DNA of 64,000 nt from NCBI GenBank assembly GCA_950295325.1, contig OX485807.1, positions 28,987,666-29,051,665 on the forward strand, given 5' to 3'. Every line of letters begins with the position of its first letter. Positions within the stretch are counted from its first letter, which is position 1. This document shows positions 11,180 through 23,429 of the stretch, one piece after another. The notes beneath the pieces were generated by a model. The model did no database searches, was not told the DNA's origin, and was given only the letters and a program-made list of their open reading frames with translations. Source of the stretch: Polytrichum commune. Taxonomy: Eukaryota; Streptophyta; Polytrichopsida; Polytrichales; Polytrichaceae. The position numbers and the translations under genes are program-made.

Positions 11180-11520
11180 TGCAGTTAAACTTTTCTTAAT
11201 CGGACCCCTATATTTGATTGGTATGTTGTTCGGTGAGGATCAAAGAGCAAACATCATGAAGACACATGTTTAAAAGAGAGTGGATTTTGTTTTCAAATAC
11301 TAATAAGTACTCCGCACTTAATAGTGAACACAATTGGGAGGACCCCTATATCCAATTAAGAACTCAACCAACATGCACTTCCGATGACCAAAACCAAAGT
11401 AGGGGAAGCTCGGATTTCAATCCGGTTTTACATATATTTCATCGTAAATTTGCTAATGCAACACGAATTTCTTTGTGTAAATCTAGGAGTTGGAGAAATA
11501 TGAAAAAAAGAATCACATAA
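11180..11520 (+). repeat. Dispersed repeat R11, copy 1
   Basis: It shares an ordered set of blocks with 18775-19145 and 23430-23740: GGACCCCTATATTTGATTGG, GGTGAGGATC, ATTCxxxAATAGTGAACACAA, then TTTCATCGTAAATTTGCTxATGCAACAC and AATCTA. The copies have the same orientation and are diverged. No coding domain is visible. It may be a piece of an LTR or of a non-autonomous element; its ends are undefined. Confidence 0.6.
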
Positions 11521-12249
11521 CACTCACATACCTTGTATGTTGTGATCATTCGGTTTTTCCTTTATTAAATTGAGGTATATTCCATACATAGTCCTCTAGA
11601 ATGATGGGTATTTTCCTGAAGTCTTGAGCTTCAACCGGTTATTTCTCGAAGTCGTTGCTTGTATGTGTGTGTAGCATGGCCCTACCCAAGGACCATCCCA
11701 TGATGAAGAATGTCACTCAACATGAAGATTCTTTCCTCACTTGAAATAGATAGGTGGTGCAAAGGTTTGGCTTTGATTTAGTTAATGGTCTTTTAAAACT
11801 AGCTCGGAAGTAGCCATCTTCGACAATGAGTGTGCAGGTGAACTTGCATTGCATGGATCAACTATCTCTAGGATTTTAAGCAACACTTGAACACTCCCAC
11901 CCAAAGTCCGGTGCTAGATGCCAACTTTTTTGAGTTGGGTCCCTACCATTATTATTTGTGGTGAAAACTCATGCAAATTTGTTATAGCATATAGAGTTTT
12001 AATTTTTTTTGGAAAGTGAGACTCTAGAATTAGTATCAAAGGTTTCGAATAAGTCTAGAGGGACCCACTTGAGATTGAAAAACCAGAAACCTATGCGCCC
12101 ATGTTTTTACAAAAGCCCTTGTACCTCGGTATTAGTGGTGGGGGGCATGGCTTAAAGAGGTGGGCATCTAGCCTTGGTCCTAACCAAATATGTCCAACGA
12201 TGGCACTGGAGTCCAAGACATCCTTCATGTGGAGGCCACACATGTTAAA
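11521..12249. other. No recognised feature
   Basis: No gene, RNA or repeat was recognised in this stretch. Confidence 0.4.
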
Positions 12250-12576
12250 AAAACGCTAGTTTCGAAATGATGTTTGGTAAGCCAAGGTAAAAGAATTCCG
12301 GCCTTGACATGTGCCTAGCTTCAAGGAGTTTGGTTTCAATGTTGGTCCCTCTTTCATTGGGTAGAATTGTCCGCTTTCAACTATGATCCAAGACAACGTT
12401 TTTGCAAGACTTAAAACCTTTGTTTCCATTCGGAGGCAGAAACGGATGGTTGTACACCCAAAAAAAAAGGGACCAACCTTGAAACCAAGCTCCTCAAAGT
12501 TTGGCACATGTCCAAGCCAACTACCTTATACCTTGGCTTACTGCGGTCGGTTTCGAAACCGGCGTTTTCAAACATA
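12250..12576. mobile_element. Fold-back MITE with arms of about 105 bp
   Basis: The left arm starts ACGCTAGTTTCGAAATGATG and runs through AAGCCAAGGTA, GACATGTGCC and GGTTTCAATGTTGGTCCCT. The same order appears inverted on the right, ending in CGGTTTCGAAACCGGCGT. Together the arms cover about two thirds of the element, with only about 100 bp of loop. The open frames on both strands are by-products of the palindrome. Confidence 0.85.
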
Positions 12577-12581
12577 GGTTG

Positions 12582-12596
12582 CCCCCCCCCCCCCCT
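12582..12596. repeat. Poly-C run
   Basis: Homopolymer of about 14 C just outside the fold-back element. Length is uncertain because such runs are prone to sequencing error. Confidence 0.8.
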
Positions 12597-12829
12597 TCAC
12601 CTGGTTAATGAATTTTGAATCCTTCTAGAATGTGCTTACATCGATCTTCACATTTGACAATTTAAAAAATACCAAATGTAATCCTTAAAATTCTATTACA
12701 TGACTACAAGAGTTGTTTTTGAACCAAACTCCTCATCCCAGTTTTTTTTTCCCCAATAATGTCATAAATATATCATGGAGATCTCATTATTCATCTTGCT
12801 AGAGATGTCATTATTCACACTTTATATAA

Positions 12830-13010
12830 TTGTCGACTATGTCATCCCGCAAAAAGAAAGGAAATAGGACTCCTGGCACATAACATTTGCGTGAAGGAAA
12901 AAAAGATAGGAAAAGGAACGCTTGTGCGTAACACTTGCATGAAGAAACTTTTATTTATTTTTTAAATGAAAAGGAACGCTAGCGCAAAACACTTGCATGA
13001 AGGAAAACAT
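12830..13010. repeat. Degenerate repeats of about 60 bp
   Basis: A block of the type AAAAGGAACGCTTGTGCG, AACACTTGCATGAAG occurs three times with drift (about 12850, 12910 and 12970). Confidence 0.55.
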
Positions 13011-13224
13011 GTTCTTTTTCAAAGGAATGGACATGCTTCACATGTATGAACTCCTTGGCGGTGTATTGCCTACAAGTAGGGGGGTTGTGCTAGGTTCTAG
13101 AGAGTGTATCTATGAGATGGGGCCATTTCAATTGGGGTGGTTTGGATGTTTAATCAAGTCCCATGTAGATCAAGTCCCAATTAGATGTAGTATGTGAAGT
13201 TGATCACATACTATAAAATTTGAG

Positions 13225-14004
13225 CTCGGGGAGTTCACTACGATAATATTAAAAAACAACGTGCGGGAAAATATAGGGTAATTTATATTCACAAAAGGAA
13301 AAACTTAGAATTTTCTTAGAAGTAATATAGGTGAGTATGTATTATAAATTTTATGTTATAAATAATATAGGCTTGATACAAATAACGCATATTTTTTAAA
13401 ATATACCGTAGGATTTAAGGATCCTAGGTTTTTTTGAAATAGGGTGTGCTTTGTGTTCACAGGCAGGAAGATTTTGGATGAAAAACTACGTCGATTCAGT
13501 TGAAAAAATGGGATGAAAGATTGATGAGGACGGATGAAGGATTAGGGTTTAGGAAAAATTGGGGGAGAACGTTGCTGGAGGATTAGGTTTTGAGAGTTTT
13601 TTTTCACCGTTCTGAGAGGTGGGGTTTGCGGTTCAGTGTTGGCGAGAGTTTTTTCTTCGACGTTGTTGACTTTTTGAGAGGTGGGCTGATTTTGTTGTTT
13701 GAAACTGTTTCTGAACACTCTTAATGTAAAACCTTGTTGTGCCTTGGATTTTGGTGACTTAGTACTTTGAATGCTCTCAAACCCTTTGGAGCAAAATCAA
13801 ATAATTATAATGAACATACCTAGCTTTAAATTAGAGCTTCGTCAAACTTAAAAGTAACTATAGGATCATTTAAAAAACAAGAAAATAGAAAATTATATAA
13901 TAATTCAATACAAAAAATTAAGGATGGATAATTAAATACCCCTTGAATAAATACCCTTGTCACGCACGTGTCTACATATATACATGTCTAGTGAACTCCC
14001 CGAG
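13225..14004. mobile_element. 780-bp TIR transposon with 8-bp target duplication
   Basis: Perfect 16-bp terminal inverted repeats, CTCGGGGAGTTCACTA at 13225-13240 and its complement at 13989-14004, are flanked by AATTTGAG on both sides (13217-13224 and 14005-14012). An 8-bp duplication is the mark of hAT elements; a 9-bp reading (Mutator) is less symmetric. The interior has no transposase frame, so the element is non-autonomous. Its middle (about 13460-13750) is richer in G and could be captured sequence. Confidence 0.85.
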
Positions 14005-14012
14005 AATTTGAG

Positions 14013-15206
14013 CCCTCACCAAATGTGTTAATACGGTATTTGTACGCATGTGATCAACTTTGTTGCTTTGTCCACCCGGGTTCAATTACATGGGTGGTTA
14101 TGTAAAGTCTAGTGGGTTAATTTACAACATGAAATGATCTATCCTTACACTCTTAGTTATTTATAGTTTGTGTTTGTATATTAAGGGCTAGGGTATCCCA
14201 CTCCAATATGGAGAGCATCTACCTATTATTATTGTTAAACTTTTACATTGTAATGATTGAAATTAGTCAGGATGAAACTAAAATACTATGTATACAGTTT
14301 TAGTAGAATGTATACTCCTTGAAGGTAGAACAAGAACACATAGTTCTAGTAGAACAATGAGTTTATACAAAATATTCTAATTATATAATTATATATATAA
14401 TTAACCAAATATGCCTATCCAACAACATACCGAAAATATATACTTGCAAGGCCATTTATCAAAGATGGTTAGAGGCAAAACTTTGAAGACTTGTTTGCTT
14501 ATGACATAGAGGCATTTGTGTGGAGCTAGTTGGTCACATGGGGTGCAATTCTCCCCATCAAAACATGTGATTCTAAATCACTTCCAATGCTTCAAAGGAG
14601 TTGATTATGTGTTATTTCACGATGAGTTGCACCATGCTAAGTTGGAAGGAGGGCATTGGGAGGAATCCTTGACGCCATTTGTATTTGGACCAGAAAAGGT
14701 TTACAGTTCCAACATCATATTAAAAAATCAATCAAAAGCATTTCATCATAGATTTAGGGAGCATACTAAGACCCTTAAGTTTTTAAAATAATTTTATGGA
14801 AAGTTCTTAGAAATTCGAGTCTTAAAATTTCTCATAATATAAAAGTGACTCCATAAGTTCTTTTTAAAGAGTTTTTTAGCCACTCCAAATCAATTTTCCA
14901 ATCAATGAAATGAATTTTAAAGTCTAGGAAGTCAAAAGGCTTATGAGAATAAAAGCACATCAAGATGATGTTAAACCGGTTAATTCCCTAGAGTGATGGA
15001 GTGCGGTAGCCTCCATGAGATAGAGGCTAATATTGACTTGTTGGTCCAATTGCAAGAAAGACTCAAGACTCTTTAATACTACATTTAAAAAAAATCCCTA
15101 ATGGAGTTATGTAGCCTAGGACACTCCGACACAAAGTGTGTCTTGGTTTCAACTACAATATAGAGCAAAAAAGGCATAATCTATGATCTACAAAGATAAG
15201 AATAGT
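14013..15206. other. No recognised gene
   Basis: A plus-strand open frame of 91 codons at 14516-14788 has mixed composition but no recognisable domain. The rest is AT-rich. Confidence 0.35.
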
Positions 15207-15443
15207 CAACTACTATCTACACAATTTTGTCTGATTATCGTGGGTTACCATTCGAAGTTACATGTAGCTATAACGTTTTACAACATTATCGTTTTTTACC
15301 AATTAAGTTATATAGTATCCTTCGATGTGCATACTAACTACTTATGTTACTTGGGTAAGGAATGATGCTCTTAGTAAAATGTTATGGCAATGCAAAACTC
15401 CAAATGGTAACCCACACTAATTAGACAAAACAATGTAGTTTCA
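15207..15443. mobile_element. F5 fold-back MITE
   Basis: The left arm CAATTTTGTCTGATTATCGT, then GGGTTACCATTCGAAGTT, is inverted on the right as AACTCCAAATGGTAACCCA, then CACTAATTAGACAAAACAAT. Arms are about 80 bp. A single-arm copy lies at 49972-50052. Confidence 0.75.
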
Positions 15444-15539
15444 ATGTCAAGTCTATGATTTGAGGTGCGGTAAGCAACATTGATCTTGCGTTGTGGTGAT
15501 GTCAATGGTTGCTTCAAGTATAATTCACCTTTGTATTTG

Positions 15540-15835
15540 AGAGAATCCTTTGGGTGAAGGTGGTCTATACAACAATGGACAAAAATGTGAATTGGATGAA
15601 ACTAACACATTCATTGTCAACTATTTCTCTAAAAATTAGGGCCCCCTCTTGTACATCTACCTTCAACTCACAAATATTAATAGCCTTTCTAGATGTACAC
15701 ACTAGGAAAAAAACACACACACACACACACACTTTTGATGTATGTATGCTATATATAATGATGCCTCATATAATACCCCTCTGTGTACTCACTTTGGTTC
15801 GTACATGGTATTAAGAGTCCACCCCCCATGTGACA
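15540..15835 (-). mobile_element. F3 MITE, truncated copy
   Basis: Inverted relative to the full copy at 21573-22279. It shares CAACAATGGACAAAAATGTG, GGGCCCCCTCTTGTACATCT and the terminal AAGAGTCCACCCCCC. The distal half is missing. Confidence 0.75.
15711..15732. repeat. (CA)n microsatellite
   Basis: About 10 CA units within the F3 copy. Confidence 0.9.
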
Positions 15836-16080
15836 AGAAATTACCAAAAGGATATTTTTGGGTGTCATTTTTGTCTCTTCATTGTAGACAGTCGTGTCGT
15901 TTGGATACCACATATGTACTAAGTGTTAAGATTCTCTCTCCCAAATTGTACTATTGCTTCAATTACGAGTTAGATAGTGTATTATAATCATAAATGGAGA
16001 ATTACACTAGCATAGGGGGGCTCTCAATCCTCACGAGAATTAACTAATGAATAAAGTATCGTAATACCTTGACCGTTTCA

Positions 16081-16695
16081 GGGTGCAAGCACAGTAAAGT
16101 GGACAACTCCTGATCCATGCCTAGTGTTAAGTGAAAGTGATTCAATTTTATGTACTAACTTTGAATTTTGTGAAGAAATAAACCATAGACATTTTTAAAA
16201 CATCTTGATTTACAAAGTCAAGCAATTTATGATGAAAAAAAGAATTCCAAGAAAAGTCTACCTATTTTAGAAGACGGTGCAAGTGGCGTGCAAGTAGGTG
16301 ATATTGAATAAGTGACTGTCTAAAATTTGTTTAAAATATGATAAAATTACATTAAATTTATGGTTTTTTACAAAGTTTTGTGGTGATGCCCTCAAGTAGA
16401 TAATGAATTCAAGGAATAGAAAAAAAATTCTAACTTTAAAATAGTTAAGGTCATGAAATCTACATCCAAAACCAGACTCAACCATTTGTTTTTTAGCATC
16501 ACTTTTGATGCTAAGTATTGAAGATCTCAACTTGATATTCTACATTTGAGTATTTAACACAACAATAGAGGTCATCATTAAAAAAAAACCCAATTTAAAT
16601 AACTCTTTGCTACTACTTTTAGGCCTTTGACCAAAAAAATTATGGTTTTAGTATACCAGAGCACTTTTTTGGTCCACTTTACCATGCTTGCATCC
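16081..16695. mobile_element. 615-bp TIR element
   Basis: GGGTGCAAGC followed by ACAGTAAAGTGGAC at the left is inverted as GTCCACTTTACCATGC then TTGCATCC at the right. Both ends are bordered by TTCA, a possible short target duplication. The interior is AT-rich and non-coding. Confidence 0.65.
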
Positions 16696-16712
16696 TTCAG
16701 CGTTTAAAATAT

Positions 16713-17200
16713 TATTTGGATTTTTATGAGTTTATGATGCTTAAACAACTATTTATGTAAAGAAAGTATGAAATAAAACAAAACGTCACATTTGTCAAAA
16801 TAGAGTCTTTAAAAGTATGAATAAAATAAATAATTGTTTGACAATGGTTTGTCCAAATTGCCATGGGACTACAAGAATGTAGAAGCGGCCTATTTCGTTA
16901 GTAGCACCAATTTCAACATCTGCATGTTTCAACATAACACAACTACTAAATCACTACTTGGATTTTCATGAGTTTACAATGCTTAAACAACTATTTATGT
17001 AAAGAAAGTATGAAATGTAATAGAACATCACATTTGTCAAAATAGAGTCTTTAAAATATAAGAATAAAATAAACAATGGTTTGACAATGGTTTGTCCAAA
17101 TCGCTGTGGGACTACTATAGGTACGTAGAAGCGGACTATTTTGTTAGTAGCACCAATTTCAACATTTGCATGCTTCAACATAACACAACTATTGTATCAC
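16713..17200. repeat. Direct tandem duplication, unit about 242 bp
   Basis: Two nearly identical units begin near 16713 and 16955. Shared blocks include CTTAAACAACTATTTATGTA, TCACATTTGTCAAAATAGAG and TTAGTAGCACCAATTTCAAC. The duplication starts just outside the 615-bp TIR element. Confidence 0.9.
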
Positions 17201-18153
17201 TATGAGGACTAAAAGTGCAACTCGTTGGTTGAAGAAGTCTAAATGTCAACAAACAAAACTCTTCATTTTGGGGCAGAGGGCTGCATGGCGAGGATGGACC
17301 AAATAAGGTTTGTGACTCTTAATATTTATGTAGAAATATGAAATGCTATCGTGTATTGTATGTGACATTGACGTTGTTATGCACATAACATAATTATTGA
17401 TCCAAATAAAATATTGGATAATTTGTTTGAATCATGTAGGGCACCAAGTAAGTGCTCAAAGTATATGCGATAGGTATATATGTATTTTGTTCATCTAAGA
17501 TAGACGAACATGATTTGGTTGATTATATTAACTAGACACCTATGTTTGAGTGGTACATAGTTTCGTGTGGCTCCAAGAACAAATACCCAAAAAGACATGC
17601 GGTTAAACGAAATCGGATTGCGTGCTCATGATATGATAAATCATTCCAGATTCAATAGTCAACATAATTGGAGAGACCTATATGACCATGTAATGAACAC
17701 AAGAAATTTGCACTTTGACAATGAATAAAGTACTCATACGAGCTCCAAAAATCACAAGGAAAGTGGGTACAAGCTTGATTTGAATTTGCCGACCTTCTTT
17801 TACTATGCTATTCATAAGTTTCATATCCTAAGTGAGGCCATAAAAGTAAATTTAAGATTTTAAGGACAAAGTGACCATTTAAGAATCCATCTAGCTTACT
17901 TTATTGCCTATTGGGTAGACAACCCGCATGGAGGTGAGTGTACATATAATGAACACATGCGAAGACCGACATGTTTAATGAATAGTGCGTATACCAATAA
18001 GCTAAGTCAAATTATTGCCACAGTGTCCTCAATTGCTCAAGAATCTTTTGACGGAGACTTTGTCTTTAATGATAGGGCTCGCACTAGTACTACTACTTCA
18101 ATGAATAAATAAAATGTGGGCATCTATTCAACATACAAAGCATGACAACTACG
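17201..18153. other. Non-coding with a weak R11-like copy at 17520-17790
   Basis: The part at 17520-17790 follows the R11 order (CCTATGTTTGAGTGGT, ATTCAATAGTCAACATAATT, GGAGAGACCTATAT) weakly. No gene was recognised. Confidence 0.35.
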
Positions 18154-18354
18154 CTAAATAGGCCCATTAGTGTGGATGGAAGTTTGGAGTGGAAACGATT
18201 AGCATGGGCCACACTAATTTCCTAGTCAAGGTGGAATTGAAGTAGGTCTAAGACCCCAGGTCTTTCCCTACATCTTCGTGAAGACTTGCAACCAGCACGT
18301 TGAATGTTATTTACAAGACATGAGTAGCACAATATAAAGCAATCAACCACGTTG

Positions 18355-18439
<85 letters not shown>

Positions 18440-18541
18440 GGTGTGGCCCACGCTAATTTTTTGGTAGGAAATTAGCGTGAATTGAGAATTAGCGTGGGCT
18501 CTGGAAGAATTATTGTGGCCCACAATAATAGGACTCTTTAG
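18154..18541. mobile_element. F4 MITE carrying compound microsatellite
   Basis: The terminal repeats CTAAATAGGCCCATTAGTG and the inverted CAATAATAGGACTCTTTAG match at about 15 of 19 positions. Inside, GGGCCACACTAATTT is answered by inverted copies AATTAGCGTGGGC. The second copy is at 23799-24130. A (TG)n(GA)n microsatellite has expanded in the loop. Confidence 0.75.
18355..18437. repeat. (TG)n(GA)n compound microsatellite
   Basis: About 18 TG or GT units pass directly into about 23 GA units. Confidence 0.95.
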
Positions 18542-18774
18542 TGTACGTACATTGTTCTTTGAAGTGATTGAGAGAATTCTTATTTGGCTAAGTTCAATAC
18601 CTAGTCTTACAAGTGATTCTTTTAATGCAAGAGCCCTCCAATATAATAGTTGTGTGTGAACCTTCTTCCCAACAATCTAAGAGTTGTCTCTAGTCCATGG
18701 AATTGAATCACATCGGGAGCCAACCGAATGCCTCCCTTTTTACCACCTTCTAAAAAGGGCATTTATGTAAGGTA

Positions 18775-19145
18775 AAGTACGTGGGTGTTAATTGGGCACA
18801 TCTATTGATCATAGACCTATATTTGAATGGTCCATGGTTAGGTGTGGATCTATGATATCCGTGGTGAAGAAACAATGCTATGAACTTATGAAGAGATTGA
18901 ATTACGTCCTCAAATTTCAATACTAAATACTCTACATTCAACCCACATTCAACCATCAACACAATTTGAGGGGTGGGGGTGTATGTGCTAATTCAAGGAA
19001 TGAACACACATGCCCTTTTGATAATCGTGCCTAACTTTGGGGAAGTTCAAATTTCAAATTTTTTTTTGTCGATGTTTCACTGCAAATTTGCTAGTGCAAC
19101 ACAAATTTCAATATGTAAATCTATCAATAAGAGATGGAGAACAAA
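18775..19145 (+). repeat. Dispersed repeat R11, copy 2
   Basis: It shares with the 11180 and 23430 copies the ordered blocks CACATGCCCTTTTGATAATC, GTCGATGTTTCACTGCAAAT, TTGCTAGTGCAACAC and AGATGGAGAAC. Confidence 0.55.
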
Positions 19146-19853
19146 CCAAAAAACCAAAACACCAAAAACAATCGTAATATACACATACATATCTTATCTA
19201 TATGGAAAGGAAGCACCCACTTGGGTTGCATTGTTTCGGCCGGGTTGGTTGTATTTTGGATTCTTTCTGCAATTGAATTTTCAATTTGTATATATATACA
19301 CATGAAGAGGAAGTGAGTATATTTTATTGTGTATGATTGATTATTTCTGTGATTGTAGGCGTTAATAAAGCTCAAAGTGGTCATGAACAATTTGACACGA
19401 ACCTTAAGATTACAAGAGCCCAATTTCTACATGACATTCATTACCGTAAGCATGTATAGTACTAGAGAATGGTTAAATTATGAGTAGAATCACAAATTGC
19501 AACCATGTTGTCATCTACCATTGGTCCATTACCTATATATTGTGAGCGTGCATCTTCAATCCACCACATAATACCGCTCTCTTTGTGGCCTACTTGTAAC
19601 TAATATTCAATGTCTTGGTTGGAACCTAGCAATTTGTTAGAGTTCAACAAAGTGACCAACAGTTTTTCACCTTTGTGAGGATTGAGGACCTCTTTGTGGA
19701 CTATTTTTCGAGGTCAATTAAACTTGAGGCGCCAATCTAGACCACATCGCATTATATGTCCTTGCAAAGGTTGGGCTCCTAATTTCTTGAGCCATATGTA
19801 CAAAAGAGAGGTTCATATTGTTGATTCTTTATATGCTTACGGTAGTGTTGTCT
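19146..19853. other. No recognised gene
   Basis: Open frames around 19124-19423 lie on both strands over AT-rich sequence and have no recognisable domain. Confidence 0.4.
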
Positions 19854-19992
19854 CACTACAAGAATATGAGTCATGGATAGTTGACATTTGTCATTGGAAA
19901 GTTGTCGTCACTGGAAAATACGCAAATCTATCATAGTACATATTTATTTTACTGACATTTGATGATTGTTGAGAACTCATATTCTTGTAGTG
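19854..19992. mobile_element. 139-bp CACTA-type MITE (F6)
   Basis: Perfect 17-bp inverted ends, CACTACAAGAATATGAG and CTCATATTCTTGTAGTG, begin and end with the CACTA signature of En/Spm elements. The flanks are TCT and CCT, an imperfect 3-bp duplication. Related copies occur at 30130-30258 and, interrupted, at 28440-28986. Confidence 0.85.
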
Positions 19993-21572
19993 CCTCCATT
20001 CCATCAACAAACAAACATAAGATACACATAAATTTGCTAAGTTCAAACAAACTATTGCTTTCATCTAAAGGATTAGGGGTAGACCTCAATTCAAATACGA
20101 TCCCTTATGTTAGACTCGAAGACTCGTGGACTCCGAGTTCATAATTGGAGCAGGGACCCATTGCATGTTTGGGGGGGGGGGTGTTGTTGTTGTGGTACCC
20201 TAAATCCAACATCTAATTTTGTTCAACTCCAAAAGTCAACCTTACATTAAACAACTCAAAATTGAATTCATGTGGATGTATTGAGCATGTACTACATGAG
20301 CTTTGAGGTTCACATATGAGCTTGTGGCCATAATGAAGGTGAAGTATCTCTCATTCACGCCAACTCTAGAAGTTCATGTCATCTCTCTCTCATGGGCTTT
20401 ATAAGTACAATTCTTACGGTGGATTGGTTATAAGCAAAATGTTTTGGCATGTAGAGTACACCAATAGTTTTGTTTTCATAGTGATCCATATTAGGTCAAC
20501 ATTTGATAATCATTTTAGTGTCATTTTCCTCACTCTTAACCTTTAAAGGATGTGGGATCCCAATATACAAACATATACACAATTTATACAAGCCTCACCA
20601 AGTTTGGAAATCACATTATATAGATGTATGGGTACGAACCTTTATCATGTACACTGTCATATGTCAAGGATTAATTTAAGTATACTCACACTTGACATTG
20701 ATGATCAAAATTACGACGTAGATATTTGCATTCAAGGGCACCCATGTTGTGTATTTGTACTTAAAACATCAGAATATTCAATCGATTCAAAAAGAGCACT
20801 TGAAGAATAAGTTGATTTAAGATAGGGTCATTCTTGACACAATTAGCTAAAAAGATAGTACGTAGCTCATGTACATATTTTGCGCTTTGAGAGGCCCAAT
20901 CTTAGCCTCTTGGATGCTTAAGGAGTAAGGGAATACGAAGCATACACCAAACATAAAGCCAATTTTATTGCTCATGATATGCAAGAAAATAAAATAAGAA
21001 GTAATGTCCGTGTCAATGGCACCGACATGAATATGAGCATGTTAACTTTGTATTGATCATGTTTGTACATGATGTGATATAAGGCGCTATGCCCCTTTCG
21101 GGAGGTGGGGGTTGGAATTACATAATTCATGTGATTTGAGCATTGGACATATCAGTGGCCTTTCATAAGCAGTTGGATAGTTTGTGGTTAATTTGGTCAT
21201 TAAGTAACCACTCATCAACACATGGGAATGACATGATTGTGTAAAACATGTCCAAGGTTTTTCATTAGCTGATTTTTTTTGAAAGATTATCATTAGATGT
21301 GATGAATCTGAAGAGGTTTTTTGTATCAGGGAGTCTATTGGCTAAAGAATCTATGGATTACTAGAAAAAACTTGTGTTTGTAATGACTTGACATTCACCT
21401 TAGTGTTCTTTAACCAAAGTTTCACTAATCTAAAATTTGAGAAAAACTACCTTGACCATAAGTTAGAAAAACTAAACAAATGACAAAGCACTAAAGGCCA
21501 CCCCGTCTAAAGTTATAACAATGTTTTGAATGTCCTACATTGCATTTTAATATGATTGGACATTTTACCTAG
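19993..21572. other. No recognised gene
   Basis: Contains an 11-bp poly-G at 20171-20181 and short open frames on both strands without domains. The frame at 20550-20807 has mixed composition but no family was recognised. Confidence 0.4.
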
Positions 21573-22279
21573 GAGGGTGGACTCTTCACAGCACATACAA
21601 ACTAATGTTGGTGTAAAGAAGGCGTATTACTTGAGGCATTAACATGCATAGTATACATACAAAAGAGGTATTAGTTTGACTAGTGTGTCCATTTAGAAAG
21701 GCTATTATTATTTTTTCAAGTAAAGGTAGATGTGCAAAAAGGGGCCCTAACATTTAGAGGATTTTTTTGATAATAAATGTGTCAATTTCATCCAATTTGC
21801 ATTTTCATCCATTATTGTCATATGGTAATAGTCTTTAATGACTCCCTTGTCCATTCTTGTTAGGGTTCAAATCTAGGTTATAGGATAAGCTAGAGGCTCT
21901 TGGAGTGCTCATGGGCTCCCTTGAGTTTTGCTCTTTGGATTGTGGCTAAATTATTATGCTCTTGTCTTTGTTTGTTTGATGCAAACATCGAGTTATATGC
22001 TATGGATCAAAAGTGCTCAATGACTTTCTCATTAGAAAGTGAACATGTATTTCACATGTAACAAAGTCATATTTAATTCATGATCTATATTTTGTATTTG
22101 TAATGGAGGCATTTATCACATTAAATTGAAAATCTTAGTTCAAATATATGAATCCATTTTCTAGCATGCCGTTAGTACACATGCATTTGCCTTTCTTGAT
22201 AAACTTCTTGCATATAAGAGGGGTTAATTGCATAATGACCCATGCACATCATTTAGGTTCCCGATGAAGAGGCCTCCCC
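21573..22279 (+). mobile_element. F3 MITE, full-length copy
   Basis: The ends GGGTGGACTCTTCA and inverted TGAAGAGGCCTCCCC form terminal repeats. The body matches 52373-53105 (same strand) and 25880-26487 (inverted) in order, including TCATCCATTxTTGTCATA, CTTTGTTTGTTTGATGCAA and GGAGGCATTTATCACATT. There is no transposase frame. Confidence 0.85.
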
Positions 22280-22500
22280 ATATGAGAATCTCCCTCCAAT
22301 CCCAGGAAAATGAAAGGAAACAAAATGTATGTGTTCAAATACTGACTTGAATGTGAACTTGTAGTCCTTATATTGATCATGGTTATATGACAATCCTTAT
22401 ACAACATCATAGTTGTACTTATCATTTCAACAAGGAGAATAGGCTCCAATGATGGTTATACATGGTTACATAATATGGTAGAAAAACATGTATCCGACAA

Positions 22501-22511
22501 CCCCCCCCCCC
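22501..22511. repeat. Poly-C run
   Basis: Homopolymer of 11 C. Confidence 0.8.
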
Positions 22512-22674
22512 AGAAAAAAAAATTGTTAAAAAAATTAAAATAAAATCTTAACACATAGAGTCCTCTAAAGTTGTGAAAGTACACCTATAGTTGTTAGTTT
22601 CTAACGTCATGGAAAAAGCCACAAAGTTTCACACATGTCGCTGTCACTTCCGGTTGTGATGGAAAAAGTAAGTT

Positions 22675-22960
22675 AAAAGGACATGGATTTGGGTTTGAAA
22701 AGGGCATTGATTGTCTCTCAAGTTTTGGTCTCCCAGTTATTGGAAATAGGTTGACCTATGTTGTGAATATGGGCGAGAGAAACTCGCCTTTAAAAATTTA
22801 TGGTTATTTAAAAACTTATAAATAAATTAAGATTTTAAAAAATAAGATTGTTAAAGATTGTGATATGAAGTTTTAAACTTGCAAAAAACCACTCCATAAT
22901 CACACTTGTACTACACTTATGCGAAAGTGCTTACATGTAACGGAAATTAAGTAATGTACC
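22675..22960 (+). repeat. Dispersed repeat shared with 49700-49950
   Basis: Shared blocks in order: AAAGGGCA, AAGTTTTxGTCTCC, GACCTATGTT, GAATATGGG and TACTACACTTATGC. Function unknown. Confidence 0.6.
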
Positions 22961-23429
22961 TTAAATCATTATACAACATCATTTCTCCTTATACTCCTAA
23001 TGATGTTAGTATCATGATGTTGTATCCTAAAGTGTGTCATTTATGAAAACGGGGAAATTTTGCAGACGGAGATTATGGTGGTTCACAACAGCTCTTATTT
23101 CAATTATAAATGGAGCGGATGTAAAGTGAAATGTGAACATGTCCTAGCCGTCCACTCTTCGATGTGTTAAACATCACAAATCACAAATTTCATCCTATAG
23201 TTGCACTTTAGATGGCTAAATTGCCCTTGAAAACACCCACCAAAATTATACTCCATGTTTGATTGACATTACAATTTTGATACTCACGGGTACTAGGTCT
23301 TTTATATCATTATCGTTGTTGATTATCGATACCATGCATTCACCTATATACCATGCCAACACCAATTCTAAGAAAGATGTACTTGTTCCGAGTGCAATTC
23401 ATGAAACTTCTAGGGTATGCGGTTATTTT
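22961..23429. other. No recognised feature
   Basis: AT-rich connecting sequence. Nothing could be supported. Confidence 0.4.

Noticed and set aside
18311-18523. Minus-strand frame with SLSLSLS and HTHTHT runs
   Set aside because: It is a translation of the TG/GA microsatellite inside an F4 MITE.
21573-22279. F3 copies as solo LTRs
   Set aside because: Their termini are inverted repeats of about 14 bp without TG...CA ends or a clear 5-bp duplication, which fits a DNA-transposon MITE better.
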